Assembly (NCBI GenBank): GCA_002812745.2
Contig: NCSJ02000097.1
Coordinates: 62,001-126,000, forward strand
DNA length: 64,000 bases
Reading direction: 5' to 3'
From: Scytalidium lignicola
Lineage: Eukaryota; Ascomycota; Leotiomycetes
Position 1 is the first letter of the stretch, and each line of letters opens with the position of its first letter. The position numbers and the translations under genes were made by a program. Positions 1 to 9,430 of this stretch are shown here, one piece after another. Below the pieces are notes generated by a model. The model was given only the letters and a program-made list of their open reading frames with translations. It did no database searches and was not told the DNA's origin.

Positions 1-119
1 TACATTCTTTTCGTAAGTAATCTATTTTATATTTATTTGTACACCGTCAGTGGGAATAGTGATCAATCAGACCCAAACACCTAATCTGCCATGAAATATC
101 ATCAAGCGTTTCATCATCG

Positions 120-2360
120 CTATATATTCCCACCCGGTTGCCCTGGTTGATTCCACTGGTTTGCCGTATTGGCTGGCTGCCCACCAGGGAAGAAGGCGGG
201 ATTAATGAATGCTCCACTTGGTAAAGATACAGTAGGGGTCATATTAGGCCATCCGTGCTGTGGATTCGGATATGGCTGTTGATATGGCTGTTGTTGCTGT
301 TGCGGTTGCTGTTGCTGTTGGAAAGGAGGTTGTGGAGGATACTGCTGCCATAACTGCGGCTGTTGCGGCGAGTATGGAGTCTGTGGCGACGGAAAGAAGT
401 TTGGAGGAGGTATTGGCATCCCCTGTGGTGGCATGGAATATCCTCTTCCTTGAGACGTTGGTGGCATGAAGTTTCCAATTGGAAGTTGAGGTGGTTGTGC
501 ATATGGAGAGCCTTGAGGCTGGGAATAACCGCTACCGCCACCACGGCGGTCCTGGAAATGTCCTCTCCCACCACGATCACCACCTCGTCCTCGGCCTCCT
601 CGGTCTCTTCCTCGGTCTCCTCGCCCTCTACCACCGTTGAATTGTTCTCTATTCCGTCCTCCACGATTTGAATTTTCACTACGATTAGGATACGGGCTCT
701 CCTGAGGCGCTTCACTCCTACCAACGGCCTCTGCATACCCAGCTGGTCTTGCTAGAGTCTTGTACGGTCCATCTTCATCCCCATCGTCATAGCTCAAGCC
801 TCCACCTTCATTGGAGGTACTATGACTCTGTTGTAATGGATGAGGTCCGCGGCCCGACGCCCCGCCCTGTTGTGCCTTCCCACCTCTTCTCTCCTGTCTC
901 TTTTGCTTCAGCCTGCGCTTATGTTCCATCTCTGCCTCGTCATCAGAAAACTCCATTTCTTCATCGCCAATCTCTTCATCATGCAAGTTCGATGCATCTG
1001 ATCCCTTGTAGGACTTTAGGGCCTGGGTAAAAACGAACGTTGAATGCTGCTCTGAATACAAAACTGTCGTTCCAACTGCAAGTCCAGCTTCTGTAATATC
1101 AGCTTCGGTAGAAAATCTTACGCAGTATAGTGGTTGTTCCACTCGGCCTAAGGTTTCTGATACGACTCCTATCACAGTTCTATCCGCTAAGCACAAAACC
1201 GACCCGCTCTCGAGAACCCTGTACTCGCCAGAAGTTTTGGCCTTGATGAGAACAATGCCCTCAACGATCGCTTCAACATCCCCTAACTCGATAATAGGCA
1301 TTTCTAAAGTGATTGTAACATCCGGCTTAGGAATAACTTCTTCCGGTACCTCATTTTTCGTCCTTAACTGTGCGCCTGCACCTTTGGTTCCTTTTGAGCC
1401 ACCTTCATCATCCGAACCTCCATCTCCCTCCATTAATATCCTGGCCTGTTCCTCTGGTGTGAGAAGTGTATATGCATTGCCCTCTTCATCACTATCTTCC
1501 GAAGAACTATCGTCCGATGATGAATCGTCTGAGGATGATTCATATGGTGACGAGTCTATTTCCCATTCAGGATTCCCTCCTTCGTCTCCTTCGCCTCCTT
1601 CGCCAGTCTGCACTGTTGCTGTCTGTTCAGTGGCAGCAGTTGCAACATGTCTCTCAAGTAGAGATTCCAGTGCATGAGTGAGTGGAAGAGGACTTTGCGT
1701 CATGTCTGTCATATCTGTATCCTCTACTGCGGCAGCTTTACCAGAAGCGCTTGCATCTGAGACCTTCTGCGACGTCTCCTCTCCATTAACCCCGTTTGAA
1801 GCATTGTCTCCGTTCTGCATATGGGCATCGGTCTCCTTGGAATCTGCCTGGTTGGAGTTGTTCCCCACACTTTGCGTATTGAGACCAGCTTCCTCTGAGC
1901 TAACAACGACACTGACATCTACAGTGGTTGGCGGTTGCTCTGAAATATCCACTTCCATTGAATCTTCATTTGTGTTTGGCTGCGTCTGCTTAGATACAGG
2001 TTCCTCCGGTTGTTCACTTCCTGGCCCAGCTATTATTTCAGATCCCACTTGAGCATTTTGTAAGATCGTTGTAGCTTCCACCGTATTCCCTGCTGTATCG
2101 TCTATAACCTTGGGCGCGTTCCCAAGTAGCCCAAGTCCAGGTATTCCAGAGTACACACCAGGAGGAGGATTGATTGATGGCCCATTTTCAGGCTGAGGTT
2201 GTGGCGCAGAGTCAATGGCAGGTGTATTACCAGATATGCTCGAAGTTTGCTCCATATCAGCAATAGATACCACGGGCTCGTTATCGCTGGTAGTGTCAAG
2301 ACGTGCGCGTTTGGCTGGAGGAGCTTGAGAAATAAGGCTGTCAGTTTCTGTTGTATCCAT
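120..2360 (-). CDS. NAF1: H/ACA RNP assembly factor NAF1
   Basis: This gene encodes a nuclear chaperone that assembles H/ACA ribonucleoproteins (pseudouridylation guide RNPs and, in many eukaryotes, telomerase RNP) before Gar1 replaces it. It is a single-exon ORF of 746 aa starting at an ATG at 2360. The recognisable part is the Gar1/Naf1 core beta-barrel at about residues 353-443, including the segments VEAIVEGIVLIKAK, VIGVVSETLGRVEQPLYCVRF and SEQHSTFVFTQALKS. It is followed by an acidic stretch and a basic KRRLKQKRQERR segment. A Ser/Asp/Glu-rich tract lies near residues 267-297. The C-terminal third is disordered, with an RGG-rich block around 567-590 and a Pro/Gln-rich tail containing Gln runs around 677-700, as in other fungal Naf1 proteins. 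The family call is firm. The long N-terminal disordered region carries no recognisable domain. Confidence 0.93.
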   Translation of the reverse strand: MDTTETDSLISQAPPAKRARLDTTSDNEPVVSIADMEQTSSISGNTPAIDSAPQPQPENGPSINPPPGVYSGIPGLGLLGNAPKVIDDTAGNTVEATTILQNAQVGSEIIAGPGSEQPEEPVSKQTQPNTNEDSMEVDISEQPPTTVDVSVVVSSEEAGLNTQSVGNNSNQADSKETDAHMQNGDNASNGVNGEETSQKVSDASASGKAAAVEDTDMTDMTQSPLPLTHALESLLERHVATAATEQTATVQTGEGGEGDEGGNPEWEIDSSPYESSSDDSSSDDSSSEDSDEEGNAYTLLTPEEQARILMEGDGGSDDEGGSKGTKGAGAQLRTKNEVPEEVIPKPDVTITLEMPIIELGDVEAIVEGIVLIKAKTSGEYRVLESGSVLCLADRTVIGVVSETLGRVEQPLYCVRFSTEADITEAGLAVGTTVLYSEQHSTFVFTQALKSYKGSDASNLHDEEIGDEEMEFSDDEAEMEHKRRLKQKRQERRGGKAQQGGASGRGPHPLQQSHSTSNEGGGLSYDDGDEDGPYKTLARPAGYAEAVGRSEAPQESPYPNRSENSNRGGRNREQFNGGRGRGDRGRDRGGRGRGGDRGGRGHFQDRRGGGSGYSQPQGSPYAQPPQLPIGNFMPPTSQGRGYSMPPQGMPIPPPNFFPSPQTPYSPQQPQLWQQYPPQPPFQQQQQPQQQQQPYQQPYPNPQHGWPNMTPTVSLPSGAFINPAFFPGGQPANTANQWNQPGQPGGNI

Positions 2361-2965
2361 AAATTAATATTTAGAATCTTCAATCCACATCCATGGTAAA
2401 ATAAATAAAATATCCAAAGGGTCGCTGGAAAGAAAATTAATTTTGTTAGCGGTCCGGGTGGAAAAAGATTGAGATTCTGCAGATAAAGTTTCCGCAATTC
2501 GGATTTTCTAAGCTTGCCGGGGTCCTACAGTAGCGCCACAATCGCAACCACCTGCCGATGTCATAGCGTTGGAGCTTAATTCTTAAACACGTTTCAACTC
2601 ACCCACATCAGTTTTTATATTATTTAATACTATATATATATCACGTTCAATAGGAATGGGAATCTTGCGCAGCGATTAATAGCCAGCAGAATTTGTATTA
2701 TTATATGGCTATAATAGCGTAGCAAATGGCGATTGATTAAAGATTAAACATAAGTTATACATGAAGCAAGACCGACAAAAATTGTTCGATTTATCAGTCA
2801 ATGTATATTTTGACCATCCCACAGGCCAATTTGATAATTGTATCGCACCTAGTCAGTCGCCTGCCTATTCCGTTCCCAGCTCGATACTCCGAAGTCATCT
2901 ACTACCCTGTCATCCTCTAGGCGTCATCCTCTGGACGCTGATTCAGAATCGCATTCTATCACCGT
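2361..2965. other. intergenic: NAF1 promoter and kinase 3' end
   Basis: There is no supportable gene here. The right part is the 3' flank of the kinase gene and the left part is the NAF1 upstream region. A TATATATA-like run lies near 2631-2641 and a TACAGTA motif near 2527. Short ORFs in this stretch are out-of-frame shadows. Confidence 0.5.
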
Positions 2966-3796
2966 TTATGACCTTTGCTCCTGCTTTTGAAGCCATTCGC
3001 GTAGCTTTCCCAGAGAATATGTATCATGCTTCTTCTCAGAGGTGTAAAATAGCTCTTCATACCATCCTTCAGAACTAAGCGACTGTAAGGAGTTCCCAAA
3101 AGGTTGACAGGATCCAAAATCGATTATTACAGGCATCCCATCTTTAACCATGATATTATGCGGATTGATATCATTATGAGCCAATCCTAGCGAATGTAGA
3201 TGGTCCAAAGCAGATTCGAGTGCTATAATGAATTTTGTTTTGTCAAGCTGTTGAAAGTTATCTGTGGAAACATATTGGGCTAAAGTCTGATCAAGTCGCT
3301 CTAAGAGGATTGTTGTAATTCGACCACGTTTAACACGACAACCGTAGTAGCTAACAATATTTGGATGAGGCGACTTAGATATTTGCTCCATAATGAGGGT
3401 CTCATTCAAAACTTCCTTTGGAATAAAATCAGAACCTTTCATAGTCTCATACCAAGCTAAGCCTGGTCGTTTGACAAACACTGAAGAGTTATCCAAGTTC
3501 TCGGGTGCAATCGTCAGCTGAATATTTATAGGGACCACTGGATAAATTTCATCGTCCTTGATATATTCTAATGCTGTATTATACTCCGCTAGAGTCATGT
3601 CTCTTTTGTTTTTGAATGATTGTCCAAAGTAAACCTCTTCATCTTGGGTTACATGGTAAAACGTGACATACTTAGGTGTGTCTGTCTCCGAGTCCCATGC
3701 TTCAATTATTATCAAGTCTTGCAAGGACGCCACAGCCGGGGGTTTTCTTCCAGACTCAATATCGTTTGAGGGTCTAGTTGATTCGGTGAAGGCCAT
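2966..3796 (-). CDS. protein kinase-like protein with variant HND catalytic loop
   Basis: This is a single-exon ORF of 276 aa from an ATG at 3796. The reading frame stays open upstream to 3871, but with no ATG. Kinase landmarks are readable. VFVKRP near residue 106 can supply the beta-3 lysine, and a Glu lies in the following helix (LNETLIMEQIS). HPNIVSYYGC, the hinge-like ILLERLDQTL, the catalytic loop HNDINPHNIMV near residue 207 and DFGS near 226 follow in order. The loop has Asn where most kinases have Arg (HND rather than HRD), but the Asp, the metal-binding Asn and the DFG Asp are kept, so activity is plausible. The C-lobe after DFG is very short, only about 50 residues. This resembles the small protein-kinase-like paralogue families expanded in filamentous fungi. 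The substrate is unknown. Confidence 0.75.
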   Translation of the reverse strand: MAFTESTRPSNDIESGRKPPAVASLQDLIIIEAWDSETDTPKYVTFYHVTQDEEVYFGQSFKNKRDMTLAEYNTALEYIKDDEIYPVVPINIQLTIAPENLDNSSVFVKRPGLAWYETMKGSDFIPKEVLNETLIMEQISKSPHPNIVSYYGCRVKRGRITTILLERLDQTLAQYVSTDNFQQLDKTKFIIALESALDHLHSLGLAHNDINPHNIMVKDGMPVIIDFGSCQPFGNSLQSLSSEGWYEELFYTSEKKHDTYSLGKLREWLQKQEQRS

Positions 3797-4281
3797 GATG
3801 ATAGAAGAAGTGCTGCTGTAGCAATATGTGAACAGTTGTGATATTTTACTTCTCAAGTGGCCGTGCAACAAAGTCAGCTTTAACAGGTCAAGCGAGCCGA
3901 GTCTATCCAGTCGAAAACAAAATTGTAAGGCTAGACAATTAGCTACAGAGGGGAACGGCTATTGCCATTTTTCTCCGTAATATTTGCAAACTATCATGTG
4001 TTATAGCTTAACCATTGCGCACTGACCTCTGACNAAAAAAATATATATGATACGGAACTGGGAAAAAGAATTGCATATGCATGAAACCATCATCAAAGGC
4101 CAATAGCTTAATTTAGCACCTATTTAACGAGTTTATCCTCTGCTGACTCGTAGGACTTTTAAGATCTCATGGTTGGAAATGCATAGCTTCATAATGTAAA
4201 AAGAAAGAAAATAAAACCTTCAATACCTTTCGCCCCTTAACGCAAAAAAGCTAAGGTTTGCTGATCTGGTGAAAGATGAAC
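3797..4281. other. intergenic between kinase and HNH gene
   Basis: This stretch is AT-rich and has no coding signal. It holds an N at 4034 directly before an A run. It is the promoter side of the kinase gene and the 3' flank of the HNH gene. Confidence 0.4.
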
Positions 4282-5673
4282 TTATGCTATAATTGGACCC
4301 AGTCGAGTAAAGAGCTCTGCCTCCATTATCTCCGCTGCATCTGGTTGATCAAGGATCTCACCCATATCGTCTTGGCCAAGGTCATGTTCCCATTGAGCAA
4401 TGCTAGCATTTCCCTTCATGTTCATCAGCAGGCACATCCGCAAATGCCAGCGAAGAATATCTGGGCTAACACGCCAATTGGGGTTGCTTGCGTTAATGGC
4501 TGTGCTCAAGAGACGACGTCCTCCTATCCGGTTTGGATTCTTGCTAAAGTAAATGACCTTGTACCCTTCCTATAAGTATCCAAGTCATTAGTATTACAGT
4601 ACTGGAGGGAAATAATGTTCAATACGAGGCGCAGCTAGGGAGAGTAGACACTTGATGAGTCGATGAGCAAGACTTACATCAGGATCCACACCGACATCAA
4701 ATGAGTCGAGAAGCTTGTGAACGCTAGATGAGAGCAGTAAACCGTTTTGTAAAGAATACAATCCAGTCTCGCCTATCTGACTTTGATCACCAGTATCGCT
4801 GATCCATCTTTGTCGGTAACCCATATTTCGCCACTCACCAACTCTACTGACGGGATAGATATGCGTGCTCTTCAAATCGGCGAAAGGGTCTCGCGCCGTC
4901 GCGAGGCTCTCACCCGAGATTGTACAAGTTCCATCTCTTTGACGCAGTCCTTCACGAAAATTTCCTTGCTGAAGAAAGTTAGTCACTTATCAAGTCACCA
5001 TGCTTTTTAAGTCAACTTTACAAAACTCTCTGGACCCGTGCTTTGTGACGCAGATCTTGAAAAAGCACGACGAGGCGCTGTTTCAGGCGACAAACTAACT
5101 ATAATCGCCTGTGCATCTGCACCATCATTCAGTAACTTTGGCAGGTCCTGGCGGAATATGATACTTACTCTGGTCGAGGATGATATAGTTACCTGGTGCG
5201 ACCATAATATTTGCTGCTTGCCGAAGGTCACGACCGGTGGACCCGTCAGGGTTTAGACGGTATATTGCCCATTCAGTTCCAGTGGGGAACCTTAAAACTT
5301 CATTACAATATCTATAGAGCATCTTGGAGTTAATGTATCTCCGATGCTGTTGTATATCCAAACCTGTGAAGCATCGTGTTAGTAACCAGATCTGGTTGCA
5401 TCTGATTTGCTCAATGTTATTTCCCCTGACCTACAACCCAGGGCAGATTGCAGAACAACAGTCAGGGCCTTATGGATAATAATATCTCGTGACAAGCATC
5501 CCTCATCTATTGCTGCTTGTAATCAAGATCTGCACATCTTTTCGACAATATTTACCCCAATCCATTGAAACTTTTCCCGTGGTGACCTTCTTACCTGCCA
5601 CTATGTTTCCATTGTCATCGTGGATTAACAAGTTACGGTGCTGACGGTTGGATGCTTGAAGAACCCGAGCCAT
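4282..5673 (-). CDS. HNH endonuclease-domain protein (five exons)
   Basis: The inferred exons are 5673-5556, 5363-5169, 5116-5022, 4968-4678 and 4569-4282, giving 328 aa. All intron phases agree, and donors and acceptors are canonical GT/AG with branch-like CTAAC or CTGAA motifs. The HNH core reads RDGTCTISG near residue 145, then HIYPVSR with His near 172, QNGLLLSSSVH with Asn near 211 and His near 220, and FDVGVDPDEGYKVIYF after splicing. This is the H-N-H order and the downstream FD...DxGYK signature of the fungal HNH_2-type family. These proteins are common in filamentous ascomycetes and their role is not established. The N-terminal 100 residues match the family's usual layout but carry no catalytic motif. 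The weakest join is exon 1 to exon 2, across a 192-nt intron. The start lies about 430 bp from the divergent ALG9 gene. Confidence 0.75.
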
Positions 5674-6100
5674 CTTGACTGCACTGGAGAGTTCAATTGG
5701 TGCTGCAAGGCTGAAATGATGTACCAAGTACGGTAGCCATTCTACACTCTTTAGCAGCAAGCTGCGAAGAAGATACAGCTGACTGAGCTGCTAGTCTGCA
5801 GTAAAGATGGATATGATTCGGTAATTGACAAGTTAGGAAACGAAATAGCTGTAGTTATTTGAGAGATTGCCACAAGCTGAGTAGGTGGAACGTGGTGGAT
5901 CGGAAGTTGATAATGTTACTGTAGAGCTGTAGAGTACGGATTTAAGCCTAGAGTTAGGCGAAGTTAGTGAATGTGGAGCACCATCGATTGATATTAAGCT
6001 TTAAGTGAGTAGTACTAGTGCCTTTTTAGGGTTAGCCGGGCGGAATTGAATATCATCATCATCATCATCGCCCTACCCGGAGGAGGACTATTCGACCATA
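5674..6100. promoter_or_regulatory. shared divergent promoter, HNH gene / ALG9
   Basis: This 427-bp spacer lies between two divergent start codons. It contains a TACTGTA motif near 5918 and a short ATC/CAT microsatellite at about 6051-6069 in the ALG9 leader. A bidirectional promoter is inferred from geometry only. Confidence 0.45.
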
Positions 6101-8120
6101 ATGCCTCCAAAGACACCCAAGTCGGAAAAGAAAAATGTGTCTTTTGAGGAGCTTCCGCCTTCAGCCTCGGGGACGAAGAAGAGGTTAGTATGACATCCAC
6201 TTTTATTTCAGCAAAAGCACCCATCATTGACTTCCCCGTAGGCCACCAGCAACTCCCTTTGCTGTGAAGCCATTGAGCGCATTATATGTCTTCTTTATTG
6301 CCAATATTATTGCCGCAACATATGCGCCAATACAGGACTGCGACGAGATCTTCAATTACTGGGAGCCAACACACTACATCGTCCATGGCTATGGACTGGA
6401 AACCTGGGAATACTCGCCAGAGTATTCAATCCGAAGCTGGGCATATGTGATGTTCCATGCCATAATAGCAAGCTTCCGACGCCTGCTCCCATTCCCAACG
6501 AAGGTGGGTTCTGATCAAATTGCATAGTGAAACACGAAGTGTTAACAAGGGCTTTCAGGCTGGAGAGTTTTATTTCGTTCGCTATGTCCTTGGGTTTGGA
6601 TGTGCACTTTGTCAAACAGTGCTTTTCAGAGCAATAAACTACACATTGAATCCTCGAATTGCTCTCTTCTTTTTAATAGCAAACGTCTTTTCTCCTGGGA
6701 TGTTCCATGCTTCTGCTGCCTTCCTTCCTTCCAGCTTCGCAATGTACTGCACTCTACTTGGGATGGCCGCATTCATAAATTGGAGAAACGGACTAAAGAC
6801 TGCTCAGGGGATATTCTGGTTTGTGCTGGGAGGAATACTTGGGTGGCCTTTCGCAATGGCTCTTTCCATACCGTTCCTATTTGAAGAAGTGATATTCGCA
6901 TTCCTGAGCAGTAAGGATGCGCTCATTGATGCTGTAATGCGCTTTATAAGAGGTATTGTTGGCGGGCTTCTAGTCCTTGTAAGTGCAAAGTTTCAGTGTC
7001 TTTACATCAACTAAATTTTAATACAGTTCTTCGAATTCGTTATCTCTTCCTTCCTATATAAAAAGCCTACCATGGTACCCCTGAATATCGTTCTATATAA
7101 CGTTTTCAGCGGTCCAGGAAGAGGTCCGGAAATATTTGGAACAGAGCCATGGCATTTCTACATTCGAAATCTCCTGCTTAACTTCAACATCTGGTTCATC
7201 CTGGCAATGCTCTCCTTACCCTTGTTCATACTGCAAAAAGTATTCTCTCAAAGTCGGCAAAGGTCACCTATTACCGGGCTTCGAACTGTTGTATTCATGA
7301 CACCGTTTTACCTATGGCTGGCTATATTTACATTACAGCCGCATAAGGAGGAACGATTCATGTATCCTGCATATCCATGTCTAGCCCTCAATGCCGCTAT
7401 GGCTCTCCACATGATCCTTGCTGCATTTGGGCAATCCGATCCAAGAACGCTAATAGGCAAGATACCAACTACATTGAAGTTCATCCTGGTCGCCTCAGTC
7501 ATGGTTGCATCTGTGGACATCGGCATGGCTCGAATCTACGGCATGTATACTGCATACTCGGCTCCGCTGAAGATTTACGAGCCTCTCAACGAAGTCGGAC
7601 GAAGTAATGACCAGGTGTGTTTCGGGAAAGAGTGGTATCGCTTCCCAAGCTCCTTCCTTCTGCCAAAGAACATGAGACCAAAATTCATCAAGAGTGAATT
7701 CAACGGCTTGCTTCCTGGTGAGTTCTCGGAGTCGAAGGCTGGCTTTTGGGCCGGAGCACGCATGATACCATCAGGCATGAACGACCAAAATCTTGAAGAC
7801 ATGGCCAAATATGTAAGTTGCCTAACTTTCCCCCTAACCTTCTCACAGTTTGGCTAATTGTAATTTCATAGACCGATATAAGAGCCTGTGACTTCCTGGT
7901 AGACACCTACTATAACGGTTCTGAACCCACATTGTTCGAACCACATTATATTTTAGATGCAGAAAACTGGGAACACATCAAATGTGAGCGATTTCTCGAT
8001 GCGTCAAAAACACATATCCTGGCGAGGACGATTTGGTTACCAGATTTGCCCTTCGTACCAGAGAAGTTCCGTCGGGTGTGGGGACAGCACTGCTTATTAA
8101 AACGCAAGACGAAGGCATAA
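6101..8120 (+). CDS. ALG9: ALG9 alpha-1,2-mannosyltransferase (ER, GT22)
   Basis: Alg9 adds the seventh and ninth mannoses, both alpha-1,2-linked, to the dolichol-linked N-glycan precursor in the ER lumen. The inferred exons are 6101-6183, 6242-6503, 6559-6978, 7027-7812 and 7872-8120, giving 599 aa with all phases consistent. The first luminal loop carries the GT22 acidic motif DCDEIFNYWEPTHY near residue 47, followed by WEYSPEYSIRSWAY, which is closer to Alg9 than to Alg12 or GPI mannosyltransferases. HKEERFMYPAYP near residue 360 is the second family signature. Multiple hydrophobic segments fit a multi-pass ER enzyme, and the length is normal for Alg9. The start gives MPPKTPKSEKKN, a Lys-rich cytosolic head. 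Introns are 48-59 nt with GTAAGT/GTTAGT/GTGGGT donors. Confidence 0.93.
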
Positions 8121-8490
8121 GGGTTATAAAAGGATTAGGGGTGTTCTTATGTATAGATAGATATCGGGTAAAATCATGAATCTAAATGTAAAATCTTATT
8201 TCTTTAATAACAATAACATGTATCTACAAACCTGCCTAAGATATGTACAAAGAAATGGCATATTGTATATATACGTGGAAGCGGATAAGAATTGATTTCA
8301 TCACACTTTCCACTTTCTCATTTCTACGCCTCGTATATTTCAGATTCCCTTATTATATGTTTTTACGCCTAAGCTACCTCGCATGGGCTTTAATCAACAG
8401 CTGTAGCACCATTGTAATAATGGATCTGCAACACCATATTAGCTCCAGCCCTTTTCTCTACTCCATTTCACAACAATGATGCAAAATGAA
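8121..8490. other. convergent intergenic region
   Basis: This 370-bp stretch lies between the 3' ends of ALG9 and the CBM1 gene. It is AT-rich with no gene and presumably holds both 3' UTRs and polyadenylation sites. Confidence 0.4.
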
Positions 8491-9430
8491 TCATGATTTA
8501 ACAAAAATAACACTCACAGTTTCATCCGCACACCCAGTAGGCGTCCCGTAATCATAAGCCCCTAAATTAATAAACAGCTGCTGCTCCTGACAAACATACC
8601 AAGCCGCCGTATTCGGCCGATCAATTCCAGCAACACTCCACGTAACCGCATCGCCCTGGAATGCAAACGTGCCATACGTATTCGGCGTTGTCTCAAACGT
8701 CACCGCCAACTGCATCGTCGTAGAATCAGGACGCACCTCGACATTGGCATAGAGCTGCCCTCCGGTGATAAGTTCCACAAGCTGCCCGCTGACGATGTTG
8801 AATTGACCTGCGGTCGTGTAATCGCTCATTATAGCAATGCCTGTCGTGTATTCAGGATCCGTTTGAAGGTATTTGTGGAAGTTGGGGGATTCGACGGCGC
8901 GGATCCAATAATATCCTGATTGGAGTGTGGCACCGGGGCCGGATCCGCCAGAGATAGTGGTTGAAGGGCCGCTAGACGTTGTTGGTGTGCCTGTTGGTGT
9001 GCTTGTTGATCTTAATGTTGTTTGAGTGGATGTGGATGAGGTTGTTGATTTTATGGTCGTAGTTGTGGTAATGGTCGTACCGGTCCCTTGGAGACATTGA
9101 GAATACCCTTAAAACGGAGCTTAGTGGGAAAAGGTATAGGAATGATACATCGAATGAATACGCACATGGACTATTCCTTTTATTAATCACCCTTGAATGA
9201 AATGATAGAATGTCTCAACTTACTTTGAATACGTGCAAACCCATCCTGCAACACAGGTTGTCGGTCCTGTCCAGCCCTGTCCACCGCCTTAAATTCGATT
9301 ATCAGCTCAACAGCTCTTTATACCATGGAAGTAGAAACAAGGATTTCTTCCTACATTGACCCCAAGCGCTCTGCTGGGCATATGCAGCGGTACCAGAGAG
9401 CAGTACCGCAAGCCCCTTTGCGGAGACCAT
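8491..9430 (-). CDS. secreted CBM1 protein with a C-terminal accessory domain
   Basis: The start at 9430 gives a signal peptide (MVSAKGLAVLLSGTAAYA) followed by QQSAWGQC, the opening of a fungal CBM1 cellulose-binding module. Exon 1 is 9430-9355. Exon 2 is 9287-9224 and supplies CGGQGWTGPTTC...WVCTYS. Exon 3, 9107-8491, supplies YSQCLQG, which closes the module. A Thr/Ser linker follows, then a C-terminal domain of about 150 residues starting ATLQSGYYWIRAVESPNFH, with WSVAGIDRPNTAAWYVC and a final Cys pair. From memory, this tail occurs on other secreted fungal CBM1 and carbohydrate-active proteins; its function is not assigned. A role in binding cellulose outside the cell is inferred from CBM1. 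The oddity is that the exon 2/3 junction is one base out of phase with the only good acceptor (AAG at 9110-9108), so there is either a one-base sequence error or a splice site I do not see. Confidence 0.8.
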
